Source: Saccharothrix sp. NRRL B-16314
GTDB taxonomy: Bacteria; Actinomycetota; Actinomycetes; Mycobacteriales; Pseudonocardiaceae
Direction: 5' to 3'
Assembly: GCF_000716595.1 (NCBI RefSeq)
Contig: NZ_JNXC01000006.1
Span: 62,001-126,000, forward strand
DNA: 64,000 nucleotides
Of the stretch, positions 1-7,603 are shown piece after piece. Each line of letters begins with the position of its first letter. The first letter of the stretch is position 1. The notes beneath the pieces are model-generated. The model was not told the DNA's origin. It saw only the letters and a program-made list of their open reading frames with translations, and ran no database searches. A program made the translations under genes and the position numbers.

Positions 1-463
1 TGATCGCCGCCGTCCTGGCCGCCCCCGCCGCCTCGTCGGCTTCGTCCATCGCGTCCACCGCCGCCCGCACGGCCACCTGAGCCCGTTCAGCCGCTTCGGC
101 CGCGCGCCCGGCGGCTTCCTCCGTCAGATCGGCCTGCTCCCGCGCGCCGGCCAGCCTTGCGGCGTCCGCCTTCTCCCGCGCGAGTTCTGCGGCGGTCAAC
201 GCCTGCGCCGCCGCCCGATCGGCGTCCCCCACGGCCTTCTCGGCCCGCTGTGCCTGCACCATGTCGCCCAGTGCCGCCGCGGCCTGATCTCGCAGCGACC
301 GCACGTGTCCCTCGCCGAGGGTGATCTCGATCGTGTCACCGATCACCAGGAACGCCGTCGCGCCCAGGCGTCCGCGCAGGTCGATCGACACGTACTCGTC
401 CAAGTGCATGCCCAGGCTGGTCACCAGCTGGTTGCCGCTCACGAAGCCGATCCCCGTTCGCAC
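1..463 (-). CDS. Alanine-rich coiled-coil protein, C-terminus beyond window (partial)
   Basis: This leftward frame stays open to the edge of the window. The likely start is GTG at 463-461, with GAGG seven bases upstream; a second in-frame GTG lies at 442. The first ~50 residues are mixed (reading ...LDEYVSIDLRGRLGATAFLV...), and the next 100 are almost all Ala, Glu, Arg, Asp and Gln in a heptad-like pattern, as in a long coiled coil. Codon choice is G/C-rich at third positions throughout, which supports real coding. A 7-bp-stem hairpin (487-506) sits just upstream in its leader. No family is recognised. It may be a scaffold or filament-like protein, but its function cannot be read from the visible part. 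Confidence 0.6.
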   Translation of the reverse strand, partial: MRTGIGFVSGNQLVTSLGMHLDEYVSIDLRGRLGATAFLVIGDTIEITLGEGHVRSLRDQAAAALGDMVQAQRAEKAVGDADRAAAQALTAAELAREKADAARLAGAREQADLTEEAAGRAAEAAERAQVAVRAAVDAMDEADEAAGAARTAAI

Positions 464-535
464 ATGTGCACCTCGATCGTGTTCACCGCAGGCATGAAAG
501 CCTGCGTGCCGGACAACGGTTTGCAAGATCAGAGT

Positions 536-617
536 TAAACACGTACGTGCCTTTTCAAGCGCGACTCATCCGGGTGAAGTCGCTACTCGATCGAGTGTAC
601 GTACGGTAAACACGTAC
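536..617. promoter_or_regulatory. Repeated element TAAACACGTAC and a 12-bp palindrome
   Basis: The 11-mer TAAACACGTAC occurs at 536-546 and again at 607-617. Between them lies the perfect palindrome ACTCGATCGAGT (585-596). The elements fill the divergent space between the coiled-coil gene and the HTH/DUF5753 gene. They could be binding sites for that regulator; this is an inference. Confidence 0.4.
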
Positions 618-656
618 TGCCGCCCTGCGTGGGTGATCACGAAGAGGAGTGCCGCC

Positions 657-1550
657 TTGGCGATGAACAGCGACGACAGCGCGATCAGCCAACGTCGTCA
701 ACTCGGTGCCGCGATGCGCAGCTTCCGCAAGGAAGCCGACATCGACCGCGACGCCGCAGCCGAGCTGATCGACGTCACCGGTCCGACGCTGACGCGCAAG
801 GAGAAGGGCCAGTTCAAGTTCCGGCGGCAGGAGGTCGAGACGCTGGCCAAGGCCTACGGCGTGGACGACGACGAGATCGCCATGCTGGTCGAGCTGGCAC
901 GGGAGGTCCGTGCGAGTACCAAGCGCGGCGAATTCCCGATGTTCGTGCCGGTGAAGTCCCGGGCGTTCCTGGAGCTGGAGCGCGACGACGCGGTGGAAAT
1001 CCTGGTGGTGACGCTGACTTTGATCCCGCCGTTCTTCCAGACCGAGGCGTACATGCGGGAGTTGTGGCGACGCAGCGGCGACTTGCTCTCCACCGAGCAC
1101 GTCGAGGAGCTGGTCCGACTCCGCAAGGCCCGTCAGCAGGTGGTCACCCGGTCGAACGCACCCCTCATCCGCGTGGTCCTCCACGAGTTCGCGCTTCACC
1201 TGCCGGTCGGCGGCCCCGACCTGATGCGCGAGCAACTCCGCCACCTGGCGGTGGTGTGCGACCTGCCCAACGTCGAGATCCAGGTCCAGCCCAGTTCCAG
1301 CGGCGCGTACCCGGCGATGGATTCGAGCTTCAACCTGCTGCGCTTCGCCAACGGCCCGACCGGCGACGTGGTGCAGGTCTACGGGCACGCCGAGTCGTTC
1401 TACCGCGACCGGGAGACCGCAACCGCGCCGTATCGGGTCGCCTGGGACCGGCGGAAGGTCGCGGCACTGGACTTGCAGGCGTCGAAGGCGCTGATACTGG
1501 ACGCAGCGGCCCGTTTCGGGGCCGCAGGCGACAGCAGCCCTGCGACCTAG
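657..1550 (+). CDS. Helix-turn-helix regulator with DUF5753 domain
   Basis: A 297-residue protein of the actinomycete XRE/DUF5753 family (WhiJ-like). Residues ~10-75 form the HTH (QRRQLGAAMRSFRKEADI...VTGPTLTRKEKGQ), and the rest is the DUF5753 domain (PPFFQTEAYMRELWR; PNVEIQVQPSSSGAYPAMDSSF). The TTG at 657 is preferred because GAGGAG at 644-649 lies seven bases upstream; ATG 663 is the alternative. It is followed by a DUF397 gene, the usual partner. In Streptomyces such pairs act in development and antibiotic control; the role here is inferred from family only. Confidence 0.88.
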   Translation: MAMNSDDSAISQRRQLGAAMRSFRKEADIDRDAAAELIDVTGPTLTRKEKGQFKFRRQEVETLAKAYGVDDDEIAMLVELAREVRASTKRGEFPMFVPVKSRAFLELERDDAVEILVVTLTLIPPFFQTEAYMRELWRRSGDLLSTEHVEELVRLRKARQQVVTRSNAPLIRVVLHEFALHLPVGGPDLMREQLRHLAVVCDLPNVEIQVQPSSSGAYPAMDSSFNLLRFANGPTGDVVQVYGHAESFYRDRETATAPYRVAWDRRKVAALDLQASKALILDAAARFGAAGDSSPAT

Positions 1551-1562
1551 CGAGATGACGTG

Positions 1563-1775
1563 ATGACCGAACACCTGACGTGGCGCAAGTCCTCCTTCAG
1601 CACCGGAGACGGCAACGGCAACGAGTGCGTCGAGCTGGCGACCCTGCCCGACGGCGGGATGGCCGTGCGGGACAGCAAACAGGGGCGGACCAGCCCGATC
1701 CTCACCTTCACCCCCGGCGAGATCACCGCATTCGTCCACGCCGCCAAGGCCGGGAACTTCGACACCCCCGCCTGA
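1563..1775 (+). CDS. DUF397 small protein, partner of upstream HTH regulator
   Basis: A 70-residue DUF397 protein. Diagnostic features are the opening W-R-K-S-S-F-S, then GNGNECVELA, then VRDSKQ, then LTFTPGEITAFV near the end. It begins 12 bases after the regulator's stop, so the two are probably co-transcribed. A GTG at 1560 could also serve as start. DUF397 proteins are thought to work as antagonists or partners of their cognate HTH/DUF5753 proteins. Confidence 0.88.
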   Translation: MTEHLTWRKSSFSTGDGNGNECVELATLPDGGMAVRDSKQGRTSPILTFTPGEITAFVHAAKAGNFDTPA

Positions 1776-1804
1776 ATCCCGAAACCCCACCGCACGACCA
1801 AAAC

Positions 1805-1845
1805 GGTTCCGGTCGCCCCTGTCGCCGAGGGGCGACCGGAACCGC
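1805..1845. terminator. Bidirectional hairpin terminator
   Basis: A perfect 16-bp inverted repeat (CGGTTCCGGTCGCCCC and its complement) with a 9-nt loop lies between the convergent DUF397 and Hsp20-like genes. Four A residues precede it on the + strand, giving a short U run for transcripts arriving from the right. Confidence 0.8.
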
Positions 1846-1858
1846 CGGGCCAGGTGGC

Positions 1859-2290
1859 CTAGTTGATCGGTACCCGCACCACGACCATGCCGTCCAACAG
1901 CCACGCGTCGATCCGCTCCACGTCCACCGCAGCCGGAACGGTCGCGCAGTAGTAGAACGTGCGCCGGGAACCGGTCGGGCGCACCGTGATGCCGACCCGG
2001 TCGCGTCGGACCGGTGTGCCGTCCGCGTGCAGGTCGTGGTCGCGGATCTCCACCCGCACGTCCTCGCGGTGCACGTCGTGCAGCAGCGTGGCGAAGAAGT
2101 AGGCCTGCTCGGTCACCGCGACGTCCACCGACAGAGGTCGGTCGTCGGCGATGCTCAGGTCCCAGTCGAGCCCCAGGTGCCGCCCGATCCGGTCCCACCA
2201 CACGTCCATGTCGCGCACCGGGTCCGGCCAGTCCTCCGGCTCGGCGCCCGCGCAGGGATTCCGCCGCCGGACTGTCAGCCGCTCCACCAC
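1859..2290 (-). CDS. Divergent Hsp20/alpha-crystallin-like protein
   Basis: A 143-residue protein whose second half follows the small heat-shock pattern: PLSVDVAVTEQAYFFATLLH, then REDVRVEIRDHDLHADG, then RRTFYYCATVPAAVDVERI and the closing LLDGMVVVRVPIN (usually G-V-L-x-V-x-x-P). These correspond to successive beta strands of the crystallin domain. The start is GTG 2290 with AAGG seven bases upstream. The N-terminal 45 residues are unlike typical sHSPs. Chaperone function is likely but the sequence is divergent. Confidence 0.65.
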   Translation of the reverse strand: MVERLTVRRRNPCAGAEPEDWPDPVRDMDVWWDRIGRHLGLDWDLSIADDRPLSVDVAVTEQAYFFATLLHDVHREDVRVEIRDHDLHADGTPVRRDRVGITVRPTGSRRTFYYCATVPAAVDVERIDAWLLDGMVVVRVPIN

Positions 2291-2486
2291 GACGTCACCT
2301 TCCCGTTTACCCCGACGTCTGACCGGGAAGTACCCCGGTCCACCGCGTTTCACGCTCGGGCGAACGGGTGAACGCGTGCGGTGGTACGCCGGCGGCGGGT
2401 TGATTCGGCCGAACCTACGACGGGTACTCCATCCGCGCACGAGACAACTGCCCCCAGTCCGAAGGAGCATGGAGGAGGACCAGCCC

Positions 2487-2654
2487 ATGCACCGCGAGAG
2501 CAGCAAGCACGGCCCGGCCAAGGACGACGAGCTCAAGCACGAGCTGGAAGCCACCTTGCGCGGGAACCGCCCGAGCCGGTCGGAAGAATGGCGCGACCCC
2601 GAACTGGCAGCGGACGACGACGTGACGGCTCCCGGTATCGACGAGCCCCGCTGA
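2487..2654 (+). CDS. Small conserved hydrophilic protein (55 aa)
   Basis: A short, charged protein opening MHRESSKHGPAKDDELKHEL and containing EEWRDPE. This arrangement resembles the N-terminal part of actinobacterial DUF2795-type proteins, but no DUF2795 domain follows. The ATG at 2487 has GGAGGAGG eight bases upstream, better than ATG 2469. It stands alone between a divergent Hsp20-like gene and a strong terminator. Function is unknown. Confidence 0.6.
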   Translation: MHRESSKHGPAKDDELKHELEATLRGNRPSRSEEWRDPELAADDDVTAPGIDEPR

Positions 2655-2716
2655 CCCGCATCGACGAGTTGACCGCCTCGACGAGCCTCCCGCAAACCCC
2701 GAGCCCCACCAACGGA

Positions 2717-2756
2717 CTCCGGCCCGCACACGAGGGACGACGTGTGCGGGCCGGAG
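2717..2756. terminator. Bidirectional hairpin terminator
   Basis: A perfect 15-bp stem (CTCCGGCCCGCACAC and complement) with a 10-nt loop lies between the convergent 55-aa gene and the RbsD/FucU gene. Confidence 0.8.
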
Positions 2757-2762
2757 GTCTGA

Positions 2763-3179
2763 TCAGCCGATGAAACCGACCGTCAGCAACACGTTCGCGT
2801 AGTGCCGGACATCGCCGGTGGCCACGCAGACCGCGAGTTCGGGCGAACGGCACGCCTCGTAGAAGTCCTGCCGCGCCAACGGTTGCAACGGCAGGTCCGG
2901 GCCGAGGAGCTGTTCGTAGTTCGTCCACGCCTCCGGCGTCGAGAGGTCGTCCGGGCGCATGGTGTGCACGAACTCCACCGGGGTCGCCGACAGCACCGGT
3001 TCCAGCACCTCGTCCACCGTGACCAGACCGGGCCGCAGGTTGAGGTGGATCAGCGTGGCCCGGTGGTGGATGTTGGTCCGGTGCGCGTAGTTGGAGTCGG
3101 CGAGCAGGACCTTCGACCCGTGGCCCGCCGTGGCCAGGGCGTGGAGCAACGGCGGGTGCAACAGGGGGTAGCGCAGCAC
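2763..3179 (-). CDS. RbsD/FucU family sugar mutarotase-like protein
   Basis: A 138-residue protein of the RbsD/FucU family, which interconverts sugar anomers or ring forms. The family signature is present: LATAGHGSKVLLADSNY near residue 13, containing the conserved His and Asp, then LRPGLVTVDEVLEPVL. The start is GTG 3179, which gives the usual family length of ~140; GAGAGG lies 11 bases upstream. It sits 73 bases downstream of the secreted arabinofuranosidase gene on the same strand. A role in preparing released L-arabinose is plausible but inferred from position. Confidence 0.82.
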   Translation of the reverse strand: MLRYPLLHPPLLHALATAGHGSKVLLADSNYAHRTNIHHRATLIHLNLRPGLVTVDEVLEPVLSATPVEFVHTMRPDDLSTPEAWTNYEQLLGPDLPLQPLARQDFYEACRSPELAVCVATGDVRHYANVLLTVGFIG

Positions 3180-3252
3180 TTTTCTGACGACCTCTCGATG
3201 TGACGGCGGTAGAACCCACGTCGTGGGCTGCTCGGGTGAACGTCCGAGGATG

Positions 3253-4716
3253 TCATTCCAGGACGAACGTGGCGTCGGCACGGGCGACCGAGTCCGACGC
3301 GGTGGTCAGGTTGACGGTCGTGCCGTTGTGGCGCAGGTACTGGCCGGCGAAGTTCTGCGCCTCGAACGACACCCCGGAACCCGAGGCGAGCCCCGTCCGG
3401 CGGAAGAAGCTCGCGTCGGCGCGGAACGCCGCCGTGCCGTCGTTGCGGTCGACCCAGAACTCGTAGTTGCGGTGCCGCAGGTAGTAGCCCGGGAAGTTGG
3501 TCGACTCCAACGACACCGTGCCCGAGCCGTTCAGCCCCGACACGACCCGGAACTGCGAGTCGGCCAGCGGGTTGACGTTCGCCTCGACCCGCGCCCGGTA
3601 CTCCCAGTGCCGGACGAACCGGTCCGGGTAGTTGTACGACTTGAGCCGGACCGGCGTGACGCCGTCCGCGACCGGGGTGCCGAAGTTCGGCGTGCCGTCG
3701 GCGTTCCAGTAGACCTTCTGCACGCGGGTGCGGCGGTTCGGGTCGCGCAGCGGGTCGCCGCTGATGTCGCGGTAGTTGCGATCGTGGTAGACCAGGATGT
3801 CGCTCTGCCCGTCCTCGGACACGGTGAACGAGTTGTGGCCCGGCCCGTACTGCCCGGTCGAGGCATTGCTCTCGAACACCGGGTTCGGGCTCTTCGTCCA
3901 CGACGACGCGCTGAGCAGGTTCGCCGACGCCGACGCGGTCAGCATGCCGAGGCAGTAGTTCGCGTCGGTGGCGCTGGCCGAGTAGGTGAGGAAGATCCGC
4001 CCGTTGCGCTGGATCACCGTCGGCCCTTCGGCGACCTTGACGCCGCCGCGCATCTCCCACGCCAGCGTCGGCACGGTCAGCCTGGTCACGGTGCCGGTGA
4101 TGCTCCACGGGGTCGAACCCATGCGCGCCAGGTAGACGTTGGAGTTGGTGGCGATGCCCGGTTCCGACTGCGCCCAGGTCAGGTACCGCACGCCGTTGAC
4201 CTCGAACGTGGACATGTCCAGGGAGAAGGTGTCCCACGGGACGTTGACCTTCCCGCGCTCGGTCCACGTGCCGGTGAGCGGGTTGGCGCTGCTGTTCTCC
4301 AGCACGTACGGCCGGATGCGCCACACGTCGTCGGTGCGACCGGCGGCGAAGTAGACGTACCACTTGCCGTTGATGAAGTGGATCTCCGGCGCCCAGATGT
4401 GCGCGCCCATCTCACCGCTGCTGTGCTTGCGCCAGATCACCGACTCCGGCGCCGACGCCAACCCCTGGATGGTGGTCGCCCGGCGCAGCACGAGCCGGTC
4501 GTACTCCGGGACGGTCGCGGTGAAGTAGTAGTAGCCGTCGGTGTGCTTGAAGATGTGCGGATCCGCGCGCTGGTTGGCCAGCGCGTTCGTGTACTGCACC
4601 GCGGGGGACGCCTGTGCTGCGGGCGTCACCGCCACGAGACCGGCGAGCGCGGTGGCGACCGCCACCGCCACCACGGCGAGCTTGCGGGCGAGCCACCGGG
4701 GAACAGCACTGTTCAT
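3253..4716 (-). CDS. Secreted exo-alpha-L-arabinofuranosidase, GH43 with AbfB (CBM42) domain
   Basis: A 487-residue exported enzyme. Residues 1-37 are a Sec signal ending AAQAS. The GH43 five-bladed propeller follows: general-base Asp52 in RADPHIF, WAPEIHFINGKWYVYF, and the acid Glu in VAEGPTVI. The last ~130 residues form an AbfB/CBM42 domain (SYNYPDRFVRH, ESTNFPGYYLRH, EAQNFAGQYLRH), which binds arabinofuranose side chains. The layout matches the Streptomyces avermitilis Araf43A type, which removes alpha-1,5-arabinose from arabinan ends. ATG 4716 has GGAG eight bases upstream. A promoter overlapping a TGTTA-N4-TAACA operator lies directly upstream. Confidence 0.9.
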   Translation of the reverse strand: MNSAVPRWLARKLAVVAVAVATALAGLVAVTPAAQASPAVQYTNALANQRADPHIFKHTDGYYYFTATVPEYDRLVLRRATTIQGLASAPESVIWRKHSSGEMGAHIWAPEIHFINGKWYVYFAAGRTDDVWRIRPYVLENSSANPLTGTWTERGKVNVPWDTFSLDMSTFEVNGVRYLTWAQSEPGIATNSNVYLARMGSTPWSITGTVTRLTVPTLAWEMRGGVKVAEGPTVIQRNGRIFLTYSASATDANYCLGMLTASASANLLSASSWTKSPNPVFESNASTGQYGPGHNSFTVSEDGQSDILVYHDRNYRDISGDPLRDPNRRTRVQKVYWNADGTPNFGTPVADGVTPVRLKSYNYPDRFVRHWEYRARVEANVNPLADSQFRVVSGLNGSGTVSLESTNFPGYYLRHRNYEFWVDRNDGTAAFRADASFFRRTGLASGSGVSFEAQNFAGQYLRHNGTTVNLTTASDSVARADATFVLE

Positions 4717-4752
4717 CGGTTCCACTCCATCGCGGGGTCGGGACAGGCGTGC

Positions 4753-4766
4753 TGTTAACGCTAACA
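4753..4766. promoter_or_regulatory. Palindromic operator TGTTAACGCTAACA
   Basis: TGTTA and TAACA arms enclose a four-base centre with CG, a typical LacI-family half-site spacing. It overlaps the -10 of the GH43/AbfB gene. Near-identical copies lie at 4952 and 7604. Confidence 0.65.
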
Positions 4767-4787
4767 GCGAGGCTTGCTCCAGCTCAA
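4758..4787 (-). promoter_or_regulatory. Sigma-70-type promoter of the GH43/AbfB gene
   Basis: On the minus strand, TTGAGC (4787-4782) and TAGCGT (4763-4758) are 18 bases apart. The -10 box lies inside the palindromic operator at 4753-4766, which is what simple repression would need. Confidence 0.5.
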
Positions 4788-4951
4788 TACCCCATTACGC
4801 GGCAGTTGCGACTCCGATGGCGCAGACATCCGCTCATTGGTCCGGTTCGGCTCGCGACGTCGTACTCCGAGCCAGTTCGGGACCGTCGACCGAGGCAAGG
4901 CGGTCCGATCGGGCATTTCCGCCGCGGCCGTACTGCGTGCACGCCTAGCAC

Positions 4952-4965
4952 TGTTAGCGATAACA
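4952..4965. promoter_or_regulatory. Palindromic operator TGTTAGCGATAACA
   Basis: This second copy of the operator lies 199 bases from the first, in the otherwise empty 4767-5124 interval. No gene starts next to it, so it may be an auxiliary site for looping to 4753-4766. Apart from this site nothing gene-like was seen in the interval. Confidence 0.55.
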
Positions 4966-5124
4966 AGATTATTACCCGAAGCTCTTGCCGCCGACGAAAA
5001 GCGTGCGCTACGTTCGCCGGGAACCACTCCCCCGCCGCACCGACGGCAACCGAACTTGCCAGGTGGGCGGACGCGACTCTCCCCCCGTCCGCCCACCCGG
5101 CGTCCACCCTCGTCCAGGCGGTGG

Positions 5125-5466
5125 CTACGGGCGGAACGCGGCGAGCCCCGCCTCCCGCATCCGCCCGGCGGCGATGAGCGCCTCGACCTTGCCGACGTTG
5201 ATCCGCGACCACGAGCTGGTCGCTCGGCGCGGCGAGTACCGCTGCAGGTAGTAGTCCTCGTCGAGCGCCCTGCGGTGGCTGTCGATCCAGCCGTGGCAGA
5301 GGGCGACGTCGAGGGCTTCGGTGATCGTGACCGACGTCCGGGCCGACCCCTTCTTGGCGATCCTGATCCAGACATCGGCCGCGCGGGCGTGGTGCTCGGC
5401 GAGCCAGGACTCCCACTCGGCGGCGTCCGCGAAGTCGATGACCTTCGCACGATCGAGCGTTTCCAT
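5125..5466 (-). CDS. YdeI/OmpD-associated family protein, C-terminally short
   Basis: A 113-residue protein beginning METLDRAKVIDFADAAEWESWL, with the family pattern VWIRIAKKGS, ITEALDVALCHGWIDSHRR and YLQRYSPRRATSSWSRINVGKVEALI. The family usually runs to ~190 residues, but here the frame stops right after the helix following KVEALI, so the last ~75 residues are missing. No matching continuation was found in another frame. AGGAGG five bases before ATG 5466 supports the start. A perfect 31-bp palindrome lies in its promoter region. Family members are linked to bacteriocin or stress protection; the biochemical role is unknown. Confidence 0.7.
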   Translation of the reverse strand: METLDRAKVIDFADAAEWESWLAEHHARAADVWIRIAKKGSARTSVTITEALDVALCHGWIDSHRRALDEDYYLQRYSPRRATSSWSRINVGKVEALIAAGRMREAGLAAFRP

Positions 5467-5509
5467 CAGGTCCTCCTGGGTCCGACGACGACTGGACCCA
5501 TCATGCGGA

Positions 5510-5540
5510 GGCAAAGTGCTCACCGAGTGAGCACTTTGCC
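5510..5540. promoter_or_regulatory. 31-bp perfect palindrome upstream of YdeI-like gene
   Basis: Arms GGCAAAGTGCTCAC and GTGAGCACTTTGCC flank the centre CGA. It lies 44 bases upstream of ATG 5466. Length and position suggest an operator for a dimeric regulator, but no regulator gene is adjacent. The rest of 5467-5636 contains a short open, coding-like minus-strand stretch (5628-5550) with no recognisable product, perhaps a gene remnant. Confidence 0.6.
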
Positions 5541-5636
5541 GCTCGGCCATGGTCTCGATGTGGGCCGGCGACTCAGCCCGCACCAGGAGGACGAACTCCT
5601 CGGCGTCGTCGTCACGCGCCGAGGCAGGTCAGGCGG

Positions 5637-5936
5637 TCAAGCGTCGGACTCGCGCCGTTCGACCATCGTGTCGGGCGCGGACTCGGGGATCTCGGTGCGC
5701 ACGTCCGAATCGCGCAGCACCTCGCGCGCCTGCGCCTCCGGGTCGGCGCTGCCCGTGTCGAGTTCCTCCGGGAGCAGGTTGGCCCGCGTCCGCGCCCGGC
5801 GGTCGACGTCGTTGCGCTCGTCGAACACCTCCGGCCGGTCGAGGTCGTGGGCCCGCCTGACGCGCGACTCCTCGTCCGCCGACAGTTCCGTCGTGCCGAG
5901 GTCGAGCGGTTCCTGATCCGTCATGTGCTCTGCCAT
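5637..5936 (-). CDS. Small acidic conserved hypothetical protein
   Basis: A 99-residue hydrophilic protein with no signal or membrane segment. The block LLPEELDTGSADPEAQAREVLRDSDVR resembles short actinobacterial proteins with an E-E-x-x-x-G-S-x-D-P-x-A-Q-A motif; that resemblance is from memory. Starts at ATG 5936 or ATG 5924 are both possible and neither has a clear ribosome-binding site. It lies 39 bases downstream of the CGNR gene on the same strand and may be co-transcribed with it. Confidence 0.5.
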   Translation of the reverse strand: MAEHMTDQEPLDLGTTELSADEESRVRRAHDLDRPEVFDERNDVDRRARTRANLLPEELDTGSADPEAQAREVLRDSDVRTEIPESAPDTMVERRESDA

Positions 5937-5975
5937 ACCCACCGGGCGGCAGTTTGACGCCACCTGCCCGCGCGG

Positions 5976-6542
5976 TCAGGGGTGGGACCGGGACCTGCTG
6001 TGGTGGCGGCGGGCCTTGAGGCGGTTGCCGCAGCCGGTCATCGAGCACCACAAGCGCCTGCCGGTGCGCGAGGTGTCCTGGAAGTGCAGGACGCAGTCGG
6101 GGTTCGCGCACTTCCGCAGCCGGTCCGGCGTCGCCGCGCGCAGCCGGACGTAGTCGTGCAGGCAGGCCCACGCCGCACGCCACCCGGGATCGGCCACGTC
6201 GGCATGCTCGACCAGACCCCGCTCGTCCACCGCCAACCGCACCCGCCCGTGATCGAGCAGGGAGTTCAAGGCAGCGCAGTCCGCCGGGTCCGCGATCACG
6301 GCCGCCAGCGCGTCACGCGCGTCGCGGAGCTGCTGCCGGGGCACGGGCTGCGCGGACTCCAGATCCCGGTCCGCCAGCCACCCCTCCGTCAGGTCGACGT
6401 GGTCCAGCAGGTCGTAGGCGACACCGCCCGCCACCCAGCGCGTGTTCAGCAGGTCGATCCCCAGCGGTTGGTCCACGAGCGGACGGGCGGGCCAGCCCTT
6501 CGCCAGGAGGGCCGCCGCCAGCGCGACGTCTGCGCCGAGCAC
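5976..6542 (-). CDS. CGNR zinc-finger transcriptional regulator
   Basis: A 188-residue protein. The N-terminal ABATE-like domain shows PLGIDLLNTRWVAGG and a helical middle. The C-terminus is the CGNR zinc finger: CANPDCVLHFQDTSRTGRRLWCSMTGCGN, with the Cys pairs and the CGNR tetrad, then RLKARRH. GTG 6542 is preferred because AGGGGG sits eight bases upstream; GTG 6551 is in frame. It is divergent from an alpha/beta hydrolase gene, and two 30-bp dyads in between are its probable targets. Confidence 0.8.
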   Translation of the reverse strand: MLGADVALAAALLAKGWPARPLVDQPLGIDLLNTRWVAGGVAYDLLDHVDLTEGWLADRDLESAQPVPRQQLRDARDALAAVIADPADCAALNSLLDHGRVRLAVDERGLVEHADVADPGWRAAWACLHDYVRLRAATPDRLRKCANPDCVLHFQDTSRTGRRLWCSMTGCGNRLKARRHHSRSRSHP

Positions 6543-6554
6543 GGCGACCACCCC

Positions 6555-6584
6555 CTAACCGTTCAGACTCGCTTGACAGGTTAA
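6555..6584. promoter_or_regulatory. 30-bp imperfect dyad, copy 1 (CGNR operator candidate)
   Basis: The dyad has arms CTAACCgTTCA and TGAcaGGTTA around a short centre and sits just upstream of the CGNR gene start. A second copy with the same layout starts 59 bases further right. Confidence 0.55.
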
Positions 6585-6613
6585 CACGCACGTGCCTAAC
6601 CTGGCCGCGCCCT

Positions 6614-6643
6614 CTAACCCTTCAAACGCAGTTGAACGGTTAG
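6614..6643. promoter_or_regulatory. 30-bp dyad, copy 2 (CGNR operator candidate)
   Basis: Arms CTAACCcTTCAA and TTGAAcGGTTAG enclose six bases. It lies 23 bases before the start of the alpha/beta hydrolase gene. The match to copy 1 on both arms indicates one protein binding at both divergent promoters. Confidence 0.6.
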
Positions 6644-6666
6644 ATAGTCCGAGCCAGGAGAAGACG

Positions 6667-7527
6667 ATGACCTCGTACCGCCACGCCGACATCAACGGGC
6701 AGCGCGTGTTCTACCGGGACGCCGGCCCGGCCGACGCCCCCGTGCTGGTGCTGCTGCACGGGTTCCCCACCAGCTCGCACATGTTCCGCGAGCTGATCCC
6801 GGCACTCGCCGACCGCTACCGCGTCATCGCGCCCGACCACATCGGCTTCGGCCACAGCTCGGCCCCGTCCGCGGACGAGTTCGACTACACCTTCGACGCC
6901 CTCACCGACATCACGCTGGCCCTGCTCGACCAGCTCGGCGTCCGGGAGCACGCGCTCTACATCCAGGACTACGGCGCACCCATCGGGCTCAAGATCGCGT
7001 CACGCCACCCGGAGCGGGTCACCGCGATCATCACGCAGTCCGGCAACGCCTACACCGAGGGCTTCACGCCGTTCTGGGAACCGCTGTTCGCCTACGCCAC
7101 CAACCCCGGCCCCGACACCGAGCCGGCGGTGCGCGCCCTGCTCACGTCCGACGCCACGCGCTGGCAGTACACCCACGGGGTCAAGGACCCGAGCCGGATC
7201 AGCCCCGACACCTGGACCCACGACCAGGCCCTGCTCGACCGCCCCGGCAACGCCGAGGTGCAGCTCGCCCTGTTCCGCGACTACCGCCACAACCTCGACG
7301 CGTACCCGGCGTTCCAGCAGTACTTCCGCGACACTCAGGTGCCGCTGCTCGTGGTGTGGGGGCGGCACGACGAGATTTTCGGCCCGGACGGCGCGCGCGC
7401 GTTCCGGCGCGACCTGCCCGACGCCGAGATCCACCTCCTGGACACCGGCCACTTCGCCCTGGAGGACAGCCTGGACACCATCGCCGGCTACATCCGGGGC
7501 TTCCTCGGCCGAGTGCTGAACCAGTGA
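6667..7527 (+). CDS. Alpha/beta hydrolase with Asp nucleophile (dehalogenase/epoxide-hydrolase-like)
   Basis: A 286-residue cytoplasmic hydrolase. The oxyanion loop is LLHGFPTSSHMF (30-40). The nucleophile elbow is IQDYGAPIG, so the nucleophile is Asp101 rather than Ser, as in haloalkane dehalogenases and epoxide hydrolases; the first elbow residue is Gln, which is unusual. VWGRHDEIF and DTGHFALE carry the acid region and the catalytic His. AGGAG six bases before ATG 6667 fixes the start. It is divergent from the CGNR regulator and probably controlled by it. The substrate is unknown. Confidence 0.82.
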   Translation: MTSYRHADINGQRVFYRDAGPADAPVLVLLHGFPTSSHMFRELIPALADRYRVIAPDHIGFGHSSAPSADEFDYTFDALTDITLALLDQLGVREHALYIQDYGAPIGLKIASRHPERVTAIITQSGNAYTEGFTPFWEPLFAYATNPGPDTEPAVRALLTSDATRWQYTHGVKDPSRISPDTWTHDQALLDRPGNAEVQLALFRDYRHNLDAYPAFQQYFRDTQVPLLVVWGRHDEIFGPDGARAFRRDLPDAEIHLLDTGHFALEDSLDTIAGYIRGFLGRVLNQ

Positions 7528-7541
7528 TGGCAGCGTTAACA
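7528..7541. promoter_or_regulatory. Degenerate operator half-site
   Basis: TGGCAGCGTTAACA keeps the right arm TAACA of the TGTTA-N4-TAACA operator while the left arm differs at two positions. It begins one base after the hydrolase stop and 63 bases before the good copy at 7604, so it may be an auxiliary site. Confidence 0.3.
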
Positions 7542-7603
7542 GATCCCGGTCACCCTCGTTGACCTGACGGGGCGTCCACGCAGCCCAGGCGGGCGAGGGC
7601 GTG

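Noticed and set aside
305..538. 77-codon rightward frame near the left edge
   Set aside because: It lies opposite the coiled-coil gene, which has better codon use and a ribosome-binding site.
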